Source: Zingiber officinale (Eukaryota > Streptophyta > Magnoliopsida > Zingiberales > Zingiberaceae). Taken from it: 64,000 nucleotides of DNA. The position numbers were made by a program, and so were the translations under genes. The stretch covers positions 9,418,672 through 9,482,671 of the forward strand of contig NC_056001.1 in NCBI RefSeq assembly GCF_018446385.1. Reading direction: 5' to 3'. This document shows positions 33,446-43,037 of this stretch, piece by piece; within the stretch, counting starts at the first letter, position 1; each line of letters begins with the position of its first letter. The notes beneath the pieces were generated by a model. That model was not told the origin of the DNA, did not search any database, and saw only the letters and a program-made list of their open reading frames with translations.

Positions 33446-33830
33446 CTGATCGGTCTGCAGACCGATCAGCCTAGGCGCGTGAAGCTTCTGTTTGTCACCT
33501 GATCGGTCCCCAGACCGATCAGGTGTCGCGATCGAATCCCTGATCGGTCTGTGGACCGATCAGGGAACCTCCTGATCGGTCCATAGACCGATCAGGCTTC
33601 GGCTCCTCACGCCACTGATCTATGCCTGATCGGTCTGCCGATCGATCAGGCCATGGGTGGATCGGTCAGCAGACCGATCCACGGCTTTCTTCTCGCAAGT
33701 TGCGTTGCCTCCTGATCGGTCTCCAGACCGATCAGATTATAATCAGTGAGCCACTGATCTGATTCTGATCGGTCACCAGACCGATCAGGGCAAACGCAAT
33801 ATCACTGGATCGGTCACCAGTCCGATCCAA
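33446..33830. repeat. Array of nine palindromic GATCGGTC/GACCGATC boxes in LTR B2
   Basis: Each box has arms of 9-12 bp around a 4-6-nt centre (TGCA, CCCA, TGTG, CATA, and others). Most boxes have outer arms CTGATC/GATCAG, others TGGATC/GATCCA; the outer bases change on both sides together. The arrays in B3 (38503-38885) and C2 (46855-47190) are of the same kind. Confidence 0.92.
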
Positions 33831-33899
33831 CTCCTAGGTTTAGAGTGCCCTCTCTAACCTAGTTCGGAGAACGAGCTACCGAGCCCTCTCCGACTCCAT

Positions 33900-34312
33900 A
33901 TGCCAAGCTTCACTCACTTGGACTTCTCAACACCAGATGTCCGATCACCCTTGATCCATCTGGATTTTCCCTTGCCCGGCTTTACTCACCAGGACTTTCC
34001 ACCTGGCTTCACTCACCAGGATTTCCACACTGCCTAACATCCCAGTTAGGACTTTCCCACTGCCTGGCTTCACTCACCAGGACTTTCCAACTGCCTAACA
34101 TCCCAGTTAGGACTTTCCCACTGCCTGGCTTCACTCACCAGGACTTTCCCCGTGCCAAGTCTCCATACTTGGACTTTTCCAGTGCCAAGTCTCCATACTT
34201 GGACTTTTCCAGTGCCAAGTCTCCATACTTGGACTTTTCGCGTGCCAAGCTCCCTGCTTGGACTTTTCCGTGCCAAGTCTCCATACTTGGACTTTTCCCG
34301 AATCAAGTCAAC
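33900..34312. repeat. Array of about 30-bp dyad units with co-varying arms in LTR B2
   Basis: Units are separated by a constant gactttcc. Arms seen: CCAAG/CTTGG, CCAGAT/ATCTGG, CCTGG/CCAGG, CCTAAC/GTTAGG, CCAAGT/ACTTGG, CCAAGC/GCTTGG. Centres are ctccat, atccca or cttcactca. About 12 units. They make up the start of U3 in sense direction. Confidence 0.9.
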
Positions 34313-34547
34313 CAGGTCAACCCTGACCTATGGTTGCACCAATAATCTCCCAAACATCTATTCTTGTCCCACATCAAGAATAGAACTCTCTCACGAGTGT
34401 CAAACATCAACATGCAACACAACTAGGTCAACCTTGACCTAAGGTTGCACCGACAATCTTCCCAAGTCAAACATCAAAATACAACTCGAGTCACGTCAAC
34501 TCGAGTCGGGTCAACCAGGTCAACCTTGACCTAAGGTTGCACCAACA

Positions 34548-36367
34548 ATCTCCCCCTTTTTGATGTTTGACAAAACCATAATCAAGTTAGGTTAACCCGA
34601 TAACCTAACTTAGGTTTTCAATCATCTTCCAATGTCCAATGTTCCTTCCTTGAACATTCTCTGGACATTCTCCCCTTAGGTTAACCCGATAACCTAACTT
34701 GGGTTCTCCAATAATTCTCCCCCTTTTTGACACACATCAAAAAGAATTCAAATTCTTCCTATGACATTCCCCTAGCTTAGGTTCACCCCATAGCCTAACT
34801 TGGGTTCTCCAATAATTCTCCAATGAACACTCTCCCCTTTTTGACACACATCAAAAAGAAAAAGGAGGGTATCAAGGTCAAGATTTTCTTCCTAATGAAA
34901 GTCCCATACCTTCCATTGAAACTCTTAATTTCCCCCTTGATACTAAACTCAACAATCAACTTAGTGATAATCCCATATCACTAATCCTCAAAAGTCTTAA
35001 GGAGTAAAACTCCCCTAAGTCAGCTCCCCTTGACAATTAGGTAAAAACTCCCCCTACAGGTCAACTCCCCCTTGACCATTGCACCAACAATGTCTTTGAG
35101 AGTTCCAAACCTTTAGAAATCCAAAACACCAACTTCCAACTGAAATTTCAGACAAAACAGTCGAAAATCAGAAGTTGGCACGCGCTGATCGGTCACCAGA
35201 CCGATCAGCCTTCACTGGATCGGTCACCAGACCGATCCACACTCTCCTGGATCGGTCCCCAGACCGATCCAGACTTCCTGGATCGGTCCTAGTAGAAAAC
35301 TCTAGAAAATTACAGAAAATTTCTAAAATTATAAAACTTTGAGGATACATTCCTCATAACATACACTATCATGGAAAAATAGTTTTAGATGAAAATAACT
35401 TCCATTTTCAAATCTTGATACAAAGTTCGAAAAGTTTTGAAATAGCTCAAAGTTTCAAAAACTTTGTATCACTTTGTTCAATGATGAATGCAATCACTAA
35501 GATGGCTTCATCAAGGTTTTCCAAATCAATTTTAAAATGATTTTAAACCTTTTAATTTAGGACCATAATCTTAGGGCTAGATGTACATGACTTGTACACA
35601 AGCTTTCCCTATGATCCTTAATTTCTTGAATTAGGGTCATCTAGGTACAAGGACTATGCACCTTGATCCTAACTCATGATCCTAATATCTCACACACATC
35701 TAAGGTGTATCAAACCACATTCAAGTCAATTTGATGTGAGACATGGATTAAGGTCAACTTAGGCTAAGTTCTCATGCATTTTCTAAACTACACTTTGATC
35801 TCAATATCAAAATGTGTTTTATCCTTAAATCAATTTCATTGATTATTAATGCAAGAGATGATGACATGGCATAAAATGGTATCATAAATGAAAACATGTG
35901 CCAATGTCATGATGTCATGGCATAAAGTTTGAAACTTAAATAAACATGACATAAAAACTAGCCTAAGCATTATCATGACATTTCAAATGATAATAAAATA
36001 AATATGATGTCATGGCATGGCATATGACAACCAATCATGGCAAGTTAGCACAAATAAAATACCTAAATTCCCTATCTAAGTATCCTTAGCCTTAGCTAAC
36101 TTAAAATCTAACCCTAGACTGCCCATATATCCCTAAGAGAAAACCAAAATCCCAATTATGGTATTTCTCTAGGTTTTCTTAAATTGTGCCAAATAAGATT
36201 AAAATCGATATTTCCCAATTATGGCACAATTTACTCTTCAAGGAGTAAATGATAATTCCATTTCATTTTCAAAAGTTCTCAAAACCTTGAAAATGCTCCT
36301 TGAGTGTCAATTTCCTCAAAGTTGGGTTAACTACCCTTCTAATTGGAGTTGACACTCTCTAACCCAT
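34548..36367 (-). other. 3' non-coding part of B internal region 2
   Basis: Same layout as 29410-31295: polypurine tract (plus strand atctccccctttttga), TTAGGTTAACCCGATAACC dyads (34583-34800), GATCGGTC boxes (35185-35290), then AT-rich DNA that is nearly identical to unit 1. No gene. Confidence 0.75.
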
Positions 36368-37840
36368 CTATGGGGTAGAGAAGATGCTCCTAGGAACCCA
36401 ATACCTATTTGAGCTCATTGGGTTCACTAAAAATTCACTAGGGATAACTTCCCTAGCAACTCTCCTAATGACCCTCTTAGGCTTTAAAGCCTTGGCCATT
36501 TGGGACTCATCAAGATCAACTCTAGGGGTGACTCCCCTTGTGACCTTGGCAATGGTCTTCCTAGCCCTAGGTTTTGTTCCATAATCGAATGGAACATTAT
36601 GATAAGTGGGCTTGACCATTTGGGACTTAGGTTTGTGACCCAAACCTTTCTTGTCCTTGGACTTGAGTTTTTGACTCTTAAACCCTAGAGATGACTTCTC
36701 CATGTTTTTAAGAGCCTTTTCTAAATTATCAATTCTTGACCTCAAGACTTGATTTTCCCTCTCTAATACCTCAAGTTTTAATTTGTCATTTTCTCTTGAG
36801 ATATTCCTAGGCATGTGTCTTGTTTTCTTGGGATTTCTACCTAGGTTTTCCTTAACTTTAGAAGCGTTAATCCTAGGGTTGGTATTTCTAGTGTTATCCT
36901 TACCTAGGCTAACATGTTTAGCTCCTAAGCACATGTATTGGTTCCTAAAGTTAACATGCTTATCATTATTAACAATTGCAACAAAACTACTAGCATGAGT
37001 TTTATTAGAATTGCAATAATGAACCTTAGAGATTACCTTAGGGTTTGCCTTAGCTCCCCCTATTGATGTGCTCGGTCTCTTGTCCTTGTGAGATTGCCTC
37101 CCCCTCGGACATTGGCTCCTATAGTGTCCCCTTCGCTTGCATTGGAAACACACCACGTGCTCCTTGCCCTTGCGTGTCGGGACTCCGGCTTCCTTGACTT
37201 TTGGCGCCGGTGGAGTCTTTCTAACCCTCTTTGGACACTTACTCTTGTAGTGCCCAAATTCCCTACACTCAAAACACATTATATGCAATTTACTTGAACT
37301 TAAAGTGTTTGAGTTACCTAGGGTTGAGGATGAATGGATGCTCTCTTCTTCATCCCTCCCGGAGGTAGAAGCTTCTTCTTCGTGCTCCGATCTTGAAGAA
37401 GAACTCACTTCCTCTTCTTCTTTAGATGTTGAGTAACCCTCAACTTCCAATTTGCTCCCTCCATGATGTGAGCTACTTGGCTCACTAGGCTCCTCTTCAT
37501 GGCTTGAAGTGGAGCTCTCTTCATGGTACTTGGCCAAGTTATCCCATAATTCCTTGGCATTGTTGTAACCTATCTTACACAAGATGTTAGTAGGCAATGA
37601 AAATTCAATTATTTTCGTTACCTCTTCGTTGATTTCGGATTTGTGAATTTGTTCTCTTGTCCACTCCTTCTTCTCAAGTGGTTTTCCTTCCTTATCCACC
37701 GGAGGAGTAAATCCTTCTTGTACACAAAACCAATTCATTATGTTAGTCATAAGAAAATACTTCATCCTTACCTTCCAATACGCGAAGTCGCCGCATTCGT
37801 AGAAGGGTGGAATGGTGACATCTTCTCCATAGAGATCCAT
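36368..37840 (-). CDS. GAG protein of element B, copy 2 (490 aa)
   Basis: Intact ORF from ATG 37840. It differs from copy 1 at about three residues (Gly for Glu near 128, Leu for Pro near 392, Thr for Ile near the end). The gag N-terminal region, acid/serine linker, both zinc knuckles and the coiled coil are unchanged. It is also GAG-only: the stop is followed by non-coding DNA to the polypurine tract. Such a close pair in one array fits duplication by recombination between LTRs, or between a circular and an integrated copy, after a single insertion. Confidence 0.9.
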   Translation of the reverse strand: MDLYGEDVTIPPFYECGDFAYWKVRMKYFLMTNIMNWFCVQEGFTPPVDKEGKPLEKKEWTREQIHKSEINEEVTKIIEFSLPTNILCKIGYNNAKELWDNLAKYHEESSTSSHEEEPSEPSSSHHGGSKLEVEGYSTSKEEEEVSSSSRSEHEEEASTSGRDEEESIHSSSTLGNSNTLSSSKLHIMCFECREFGHYKSKCPKRVRKTPPAPKVKEAGVPTRKGKEHVVCFQCKRRGHYRSQCPRGRQSHKDKRPSTSIGGAKANPKVISKVHYCNSNKTHASSFVAIVNNDKHVNFRNQYMCLGAKHVSLGKDNTRNTNPRINASKVKENLGRNPKKTRHMPRNISRENDKLKLEVLERENQVLRSRIDNLEKALKNMEKSSLGFKSQKLKSKDKKGLGHKPKSQMVKPTYHNVPFDYGTKPRARKTIAKVTRGVTPRVDLDESQMAKALKPKRVIRRVAREVIPSEFLVNPMSSNRYWVPRSIFSTP

Positions 37841-37889
37841 TCTCTAGCTTTGCTCCCACGGGTGTTGATCCGATGAAGAGCGAACCTTC

Positions 37890-37901
37890 GCTCTGATACC
37901 A
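37890..37901 (-). other. Primer-binding site, B unit 2
   Basis: The minus strand reads TGGTATCAGAGC two bases from LTR B3. Confidence 0.88.
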
Positions 37902-37903
37902 CT

Positions 37904-39600
37904 TGTTGGGATCTCTTCGTACGGCTAGAGAGGGGGGTGTGAATAGCCGACCCCAAATCTTTGCTCGTTTCTTTCTACAAATTAGGTTAGCAGCGGAAAT
38001 AACAAAAGGAAACGAAAACAAAACAAACCAAACCTCAACTCGTCGATGTAACGAGGTTCGGAGATGAAACTCCTACTCCTCGGCGTGTCCGTAAGGTGGA
38101 CGAAGCCTATCAATCCGTCGGTGGATGAGTCCCCGGAAAACCGGCTAATACAATATACTCCTTGTGGGTGGAGAAACCTCGCCACAATATTCTTGCAACA
38201 GCAAGAAAGGAATACAACAAGAAATACAAGAAGACAAGAACAATAAATGTAAAAACACAGGTTTTCTTGCCTCCTCGCCGACTGGATTCGTTGAAGCAGC
38301 AGCTCCTCAGAACACCTACAACAGCAGGATATCCCAGTCGAGAAGCTCACGCGAAGCTTGTGAAGAAGAGCTCAACAAAGCTCAAGCACCAGAACAGCAG
38401 CTCTGTAGAAGAAGAGAAGAGGAAGAAGAAGTAGTGCAGCTACAGCTCTCGACCCCTTTATACCTGCGAAGAAACTAGCCGTTGCGTCGCAACGGCTAGA
38501 ACCCTGATCGGTCTGCAGACCGATCAGCCTAGGCGCGTGAAGCTTCTGTTTGTCACCTGATCGGTCCCCAGACCGATCAGGTGTCGCGATCGAAGCCCTG
38601 ATCGGTCTGTGGACCGATCAGGGAACCTCCTGATCGGTCCATAGACCGATCAGGCTTCGGCTCCTCACGCCACTGATCTATGCCTGATCGGTCTGCCGAT
38701 CGATCAGGCCATGGGTGGATCGGTCAGCAGACCGATCCACGGCTTTCTTCTCGCGAGGTTGCGTTGCCTCCTGATCGGTCTCCAGACCGATCAGATTACA
38801 ATCAGTGAGCCACTGATCTGATTCTGATCGGTCACCAGACCGATCAGGGCAAACGCAGTATCACTGGATCGGTCACCAGACCGATCCAACTCCTCGGTTT
38901 AGAGTGCCCTCTCTAACCTAGTTCGGAGAACGAGCTACCGAGCCCTCTCCGACTCCATATGCCAAGCTTCACTCACTTGGACTTCTCAACACCAGATGTC
39001 CGATCACCCTTGATCCATCTGGATTTTCCTCGCCCGCTTTACTCACCAGGACTTTCACACGGCTTCACTCACCAGGATTTCCACACCGCCTAACATCCCA
39101 GTTAGGACTTTCCCACCGCCCGGCTTCACTCACGGGACTTTCCAACCGCCTAACATCCCACTTAGGACTTTCCCACCGCCCGGCTTCACTCACGGGACTT
39201 TCCCGTGCCAAGTCTCCATACTTGGACTTTTCCAGTGCCAAGTCTCCATACTTGGACTTTTCCAGTGCCAAGTCTCCATACTTGGACTTTTCGCGTGCCA
39301 AGCTCCCTGCTTGGACTTTTCCGTGCCAAGTCTCCATACTTGGACTTTTCCCGAATCAAGTCAACCAGGTCAACCCTGACCTATGGTTGCACCAATAATC
39401 TCCCAAACATCTATTCTTGTCCCACATCAAGAATAGAACTCTCTCACGAGTGTCAAACATCAACATGCAACACAACTAGGTCAACCTTGACCTAAGGTTG
39501 CACCGACAATCTTCCCAAGTCAAACATCAAAATACAACTCGAGTCACGTCAACTCGAGTCGGGTCAACCAGGTCAACCTTGACCTAAGGTTGCACCAACA
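37904..39600 (-). mobile_element. LTR B3 (outer 5' LTR)
   Basis: Nearly identical to B2 except in 39015-39200, where CTG/CAG sites appear as CCG/CGG or are lost. TATA box at 38453-38462. The right-hand ctctc target duplication follows at 39601. Confidence 0.92.
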
Positions 39601-41021
39601 CTCTCCCCCTTTGCCATTTATAAAAAATTAAGCCAGTTGAAAGCAAGTTTTAAGTTTTTAGAAAAAACAGATTTAGGCTTTGAGAGAAGGTAAAAATGCT
39701 TGTGTAACACTTAGCTTATAATTAAATTTTACTAAAAAAATTGTTAGCTAAGGGAGAAAGAGGACTTAAAAAGGAATATTTTTCACCTAAGTTTAAAAGG
39801 CTAATATATGGATGACTTCGAAGGATGACTTTAGCCACTTTTGAAACTTAGTTGTTTTTAGAAAAAATACTTAACTAAATTTTGAAAAACTTAGCTAGAT
39901 TTTAAAGAATTTTTGGAGCCAAATTATTTTTGAAAAAAAATTTGAAGTCTCTTTTTACTTAGCAGACATCTTTTGAAAGCAATGAGTTAAATTATGCAAG
40001 TAAAGAAATATGCATTTTAATACTTTTAGCTAAGTATAGAATGAATCTAAGAGGTAACTTAGAAAAGTATTTTAGCAAAAATTTATAAAGGTGGCTAAGT
40101 TTGAGAAAGTTTGAAAGTTGCTATATGAGTCACTTAGCTAAGTCTTTTGCAAACATTAAATTTTGAAAATGTAGTTTCAGTTTAAAAAGGTACTTAGCTT
40201 GAAAACTTAATTTTGAAAAAATAGAAGTAAGAATTTATTAAATTTTAGGATGAAGAGGGAGTAACTAAATATTTAATTTAGGTTATTTAATCAAATATAG
40301 TTGGTCCTTAAGTCCAAGCATGAGTCAAGTTAAATAGTTGTTAACTTATCCAAATTGTTTTGATCAGGTATCAGAGCCCTAAAGTACAAGCATGCTCAAT
40401 CTTAAAATCTCCATTTCCTTCACCAACTGTCTAACCTTTAGCTACTTGCTGATAGCCTAGAGGGCAGCAGCTTTCACTCGGTTAGTCAAGTTAAGTCTTT
40501 TAGTTCAGTTAGATTTGACTAAGGCTGGATGACTTAAACTGATTACTGTTAAGAAAGTATTTAACGCCTAGACTCATAATGATGCACAAATATAAGCATA
40601 CTGGAGTTCAAGCTATACCCTATGCATCTCACGTCGTTCTATGTATTTCAAACACAAGCAAGGTATACCTAGGTGTTTGTGAGATGCTCTGGCTTAAATC
40701 TTGGGGAACATGATTTCTAGGGTAGAGCCTAAACTAAGTCCAACTTTTGAAAATTCTAAGAAAATGGTATTTTAAAACCAATATTTTCCTAGAATTTAAA
40801 AGGTAAGGAAAAAAAATGTAGGAAACTGATTAAAAAAAAACTATTCTACCCAACACATTTCTATTTCAGTAAACAACTAAAAACCAATAAACATGAGTAA
40901 GTAGAAGTCAACCAAATACTAATACAGTCTGAGAAGACAAATAGGTGTCTGTCCAAAATACATCAAGTAATAGTCTCAGAAGGTAGGATCATCAAGAGCG
41001 GGATCATCAGCTGGAGGATCA
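39601..41021 (-). mobile_element. 3' tail of second A-type copy (A2), right part
   Basis: It continues the sequence broken at 27759. 39601-40830 parallels 9930-11040 of element A, including the plus-strand ggtatcagagccc (40372). On the minus strand MCWVE plus stop (about 40842-40860) corresponds to the end of the A RNase H. Beyond that the similarity to A is lost; 40861-41021 is unassigned and runs into the gag of element D. The copy therefore lacks nearly all of its coding part. Confidence 0.7.
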
Positions 41022-41256
41022 TCAGCTGAGTTCAGCAGTTCTTAACATGCTTAACATATCATGCGATGGCTTGTCAATTTCATTTATGTTATAGTTCATG
41101 ACAAATTGACTATAGTCTTCTGGCAACGATTGCAGAACAAGGTCAGTGCCAATTCTTGGCCCAATGGAAACCCAATCTTTCAAGGTTCTCAACAACCTAA
41201 TCATTTTAAGTACACGAGTTCCTACGGGACTTCCTTCTTGCATCTCGCGTTGAAAT
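41022..41256 (-). pseudogene. Copia gag of element D, downstream part
   Basis: The minus strand reads FQREMQEGSPVGTRVLKMI, then LVLQSLPEDYSQFVMNYNIN and MLSMLRTAEL. This is the UBN2 core of a Ty1-copia gag, in a lineage different from A, B and C. The frame joins directly to the upstream part at 48049 when element C and one copy of its target duplication are removed. Confidence 0.85.
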
Positions 41257-43037
41257 TGTTAGGATCGATGATCGCGGCTAGAGAGGGGGGTGTGAATAGC
41301 CGACCCCAAATTCTCGTTTCTTCCTACGAATTAGGTTAGCGCATCGGAAATAAACACAAGAAACGAAAACAAGAAGATCAAACCTCAACGCGTCGATGTA
41401 ACGAGGTTCGGAGATGATACTCCTACTCCTCGGCGTGTCCGTAAGGTGGACGAAGTCTACCAATCCGTCGGTGGATGAGTCCCCGGAGAACCGGCTAATA
41501 ACTACTCCTTGTGGGTGGAGAAACCTCGCCACAATACTTGTAACAACAAGAAAGGAGTACAACAGATACAAGAAAGCAAAAGACAATATGAAACACTTGC
41601 TTGCCTTTCTTGTTGACTGGAGTGATGAAGCAGCAACCTCACACCAGCAGCAGCTGACGAGAATCCAGTCGAGAAGCTCATGCGAAGCTTCAGCAGCGAG
41701 GAGCTCAGCAAAGCTCTGATAGTAGGTAAGAGCAGAAGCTCTAGAGCACCAGAACAGAAGTTCTAAGAAAAAAAAGTAGCACGCAGCAGCAGCCCTTCAC
41801 CTAGATTTATACCTGCGAAGAACCTACAACGAAGACAGAAGATGCAGAACCTAACCGTTGTCACTCACAACGGCTAGATCCAGACCGATCAGGCTTCACC
41901 CGATCGGTGCGGCTTGCTCGACGGTCGGGGACCGATCAGGTGCCGATCGGTCCCAGCATCGATCGAGGCTTGCAGAGTTGCCCAACTCTCGTGGAATCTG
42001 ATCGGTCCCGGACCGATCCCACCGTGGTAGCGCCCCGATCGGTCCCGGGACCGATCAGCTCCATGCCGATCGGTCCCGCACCGATCGAAGCCCACGTAAC
42101 CATGATCGCCTTGTTTGTTATCCGATCGGTCACCGCACCGATCGGATACCAAGCTCTCGATCGGTCTGCAGACCGATCCAGAGCTTGGTTTTTGCCCAAA
42201 CCAAGTCCCAAACCTTCCAAACCAATATCCGGTCAACCTTGACCTATTGGTACATCATTCTTAGCATCCGGTCACTCCCTTGACCTGCTAAGATTCTCCA
42301 CCAAGTGTCCGATCAATCCCTTTGACCTACTTGGACTTTCCTCTTCGTGCCAAGTATCCGATCACTCCCTTGATCTACTTGGACTTCCCAACACCAGATG
42401 TCCGATCACCCTTGATCCATCTGGATTTTCCCTTGCCCGGCTTAACTCACCAGGACTTTCACCTAGCTTCACTCACTAGGGTTTTCACCTGGCTTCACTC
42501 ACCAGGATTTCCAATCTGCCTGGCTTCACTCACCAGGACTTCCAAACTGCCTGGCTTCACTCACCAGGACTTTCCCTTGCCTGGCTTTACTCACCAGGAC
42601 TTTCTCGAATGCCTGGCTTCACTCACCAGGACTTTCACCTTCACCTAGCTTCACTCACTAGGATTTTCACCTGGCTTCACTCACCAGGATTTCCCGACTG
42701 CCTGGCTTCACTCACCAGGACTTCTCCGACTGCCTGGCTTCACTCACCAGGACTTTTCCCCGTGCCAAACTCCCTGTTTGGACTTTCCCCGTGCCAAGTC
42801 TCCATACTTGGACTTTCCGCGTGCCAAGCTACCTGCTTGGACTTTTCCCGAATCAGGTCAACCAGGTCAACCTTGACCTAAGGTTGCACCTACAATCTCC
42901 CAAACACCTATCCTTGTCAGACATCAAGAATACAACTCTCTTCTCGTCAAACATCGTCAAACATTAAAACACAACTCGAGTCAGGTCAACTCAAGTCAGG
43001 TCAACCAGGTCAACCTTGACCTAAGGTTGCACTAACA
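41257..43037 (-). mobile_element. LTR C1 (3' LTR)
   Basis: Plus-strand limits TGTTAGGATC and GCACTAACA. TATA box (TATAAATCTAGG, minus) at 41810-41821. Palindromic boxes 41880-42180, dyad array 42184-42850. Against LTR C2 the box region has many small losses, mostly at CTG/CAG; the rest matches closely. Confidence 0.9.
42184..42850. repeat. Dyad array in LTR C1, including nested dyads
   Basis: It begins with CTTGGTTT/AAACCAAG (42184-42205). Next comes a two-tier dyad at 42221-42251: outer ACCAATA/TATTGGT, inner GGTCAA/TTGACC. Then CTTAGCA/TGCTAAG, CCAAGT/ACTTGG (twice), CCAGAT/ATCTGG, several CCTGG/CCAGG, CCTAG/CTAGG, CCAAAC/GTTTGG, and CCAAGC/GCTTGG. The arms differ between units but remain complementary. 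C2 has the same series at 47195-47860. Confidence 0.9.

Larger units (their letters stand above)
32832..34547 (-). mobile_element. LTR B2 (shared middle LTR)
   Basis: It is the 5' LTR of unit 1 and the 3' LTR of unit 2. Plus-strand limits TGTTGGGATC and TGCACCAACA. In sense order: dyad array (34312-33900), palindromic boxes (33830-33446), TATA box, then the transcribed leader (about 33107-33000) with the block shared with solo LTR 1076-2060 and element C. Confidence 0.92.
27760..39600 (-). mobile_element. Tandem array of GAG-only Copia-like element B (LTR-int-LTR-int-LTR)
   Basis: Three LTRs (27760-29409, 32832-34547, 37904-39600) and two internal regions in the same minus orientation. The 5-mers outside the whole array are both ctctc (27755-27759 and 39601-39605), a perfect target duplication. 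No duplication is seen at the middle LTR, which is shared. Each internal region has a primer-binding site, a 490-codon gag and about 1.9 kb of non-coding DNA up to the polypurine tract. No protease, integrase or RT is found, so the element depends on another element's pol. LTRs 2 and 3 are nearly identical, so the array is young. Confidence 0.92.

Noticed and set aside
34152..34442. 96-codon ORF repeated at 39205-39495 (identical proteins), and 108-codon ORFs at 42322 and 47333
   Set aside because: Translations of the dyad arrays in LTR U3. The identity follows from recent LTR duplication.
42300..42850. CRISPR-like look of regular 30-bp units with a constant linker
   Set aside because: Plant nuclear LTR DNA with variable dyads, no cas genes. 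Units are not spacers between constant repeats in the CRISPR sense.
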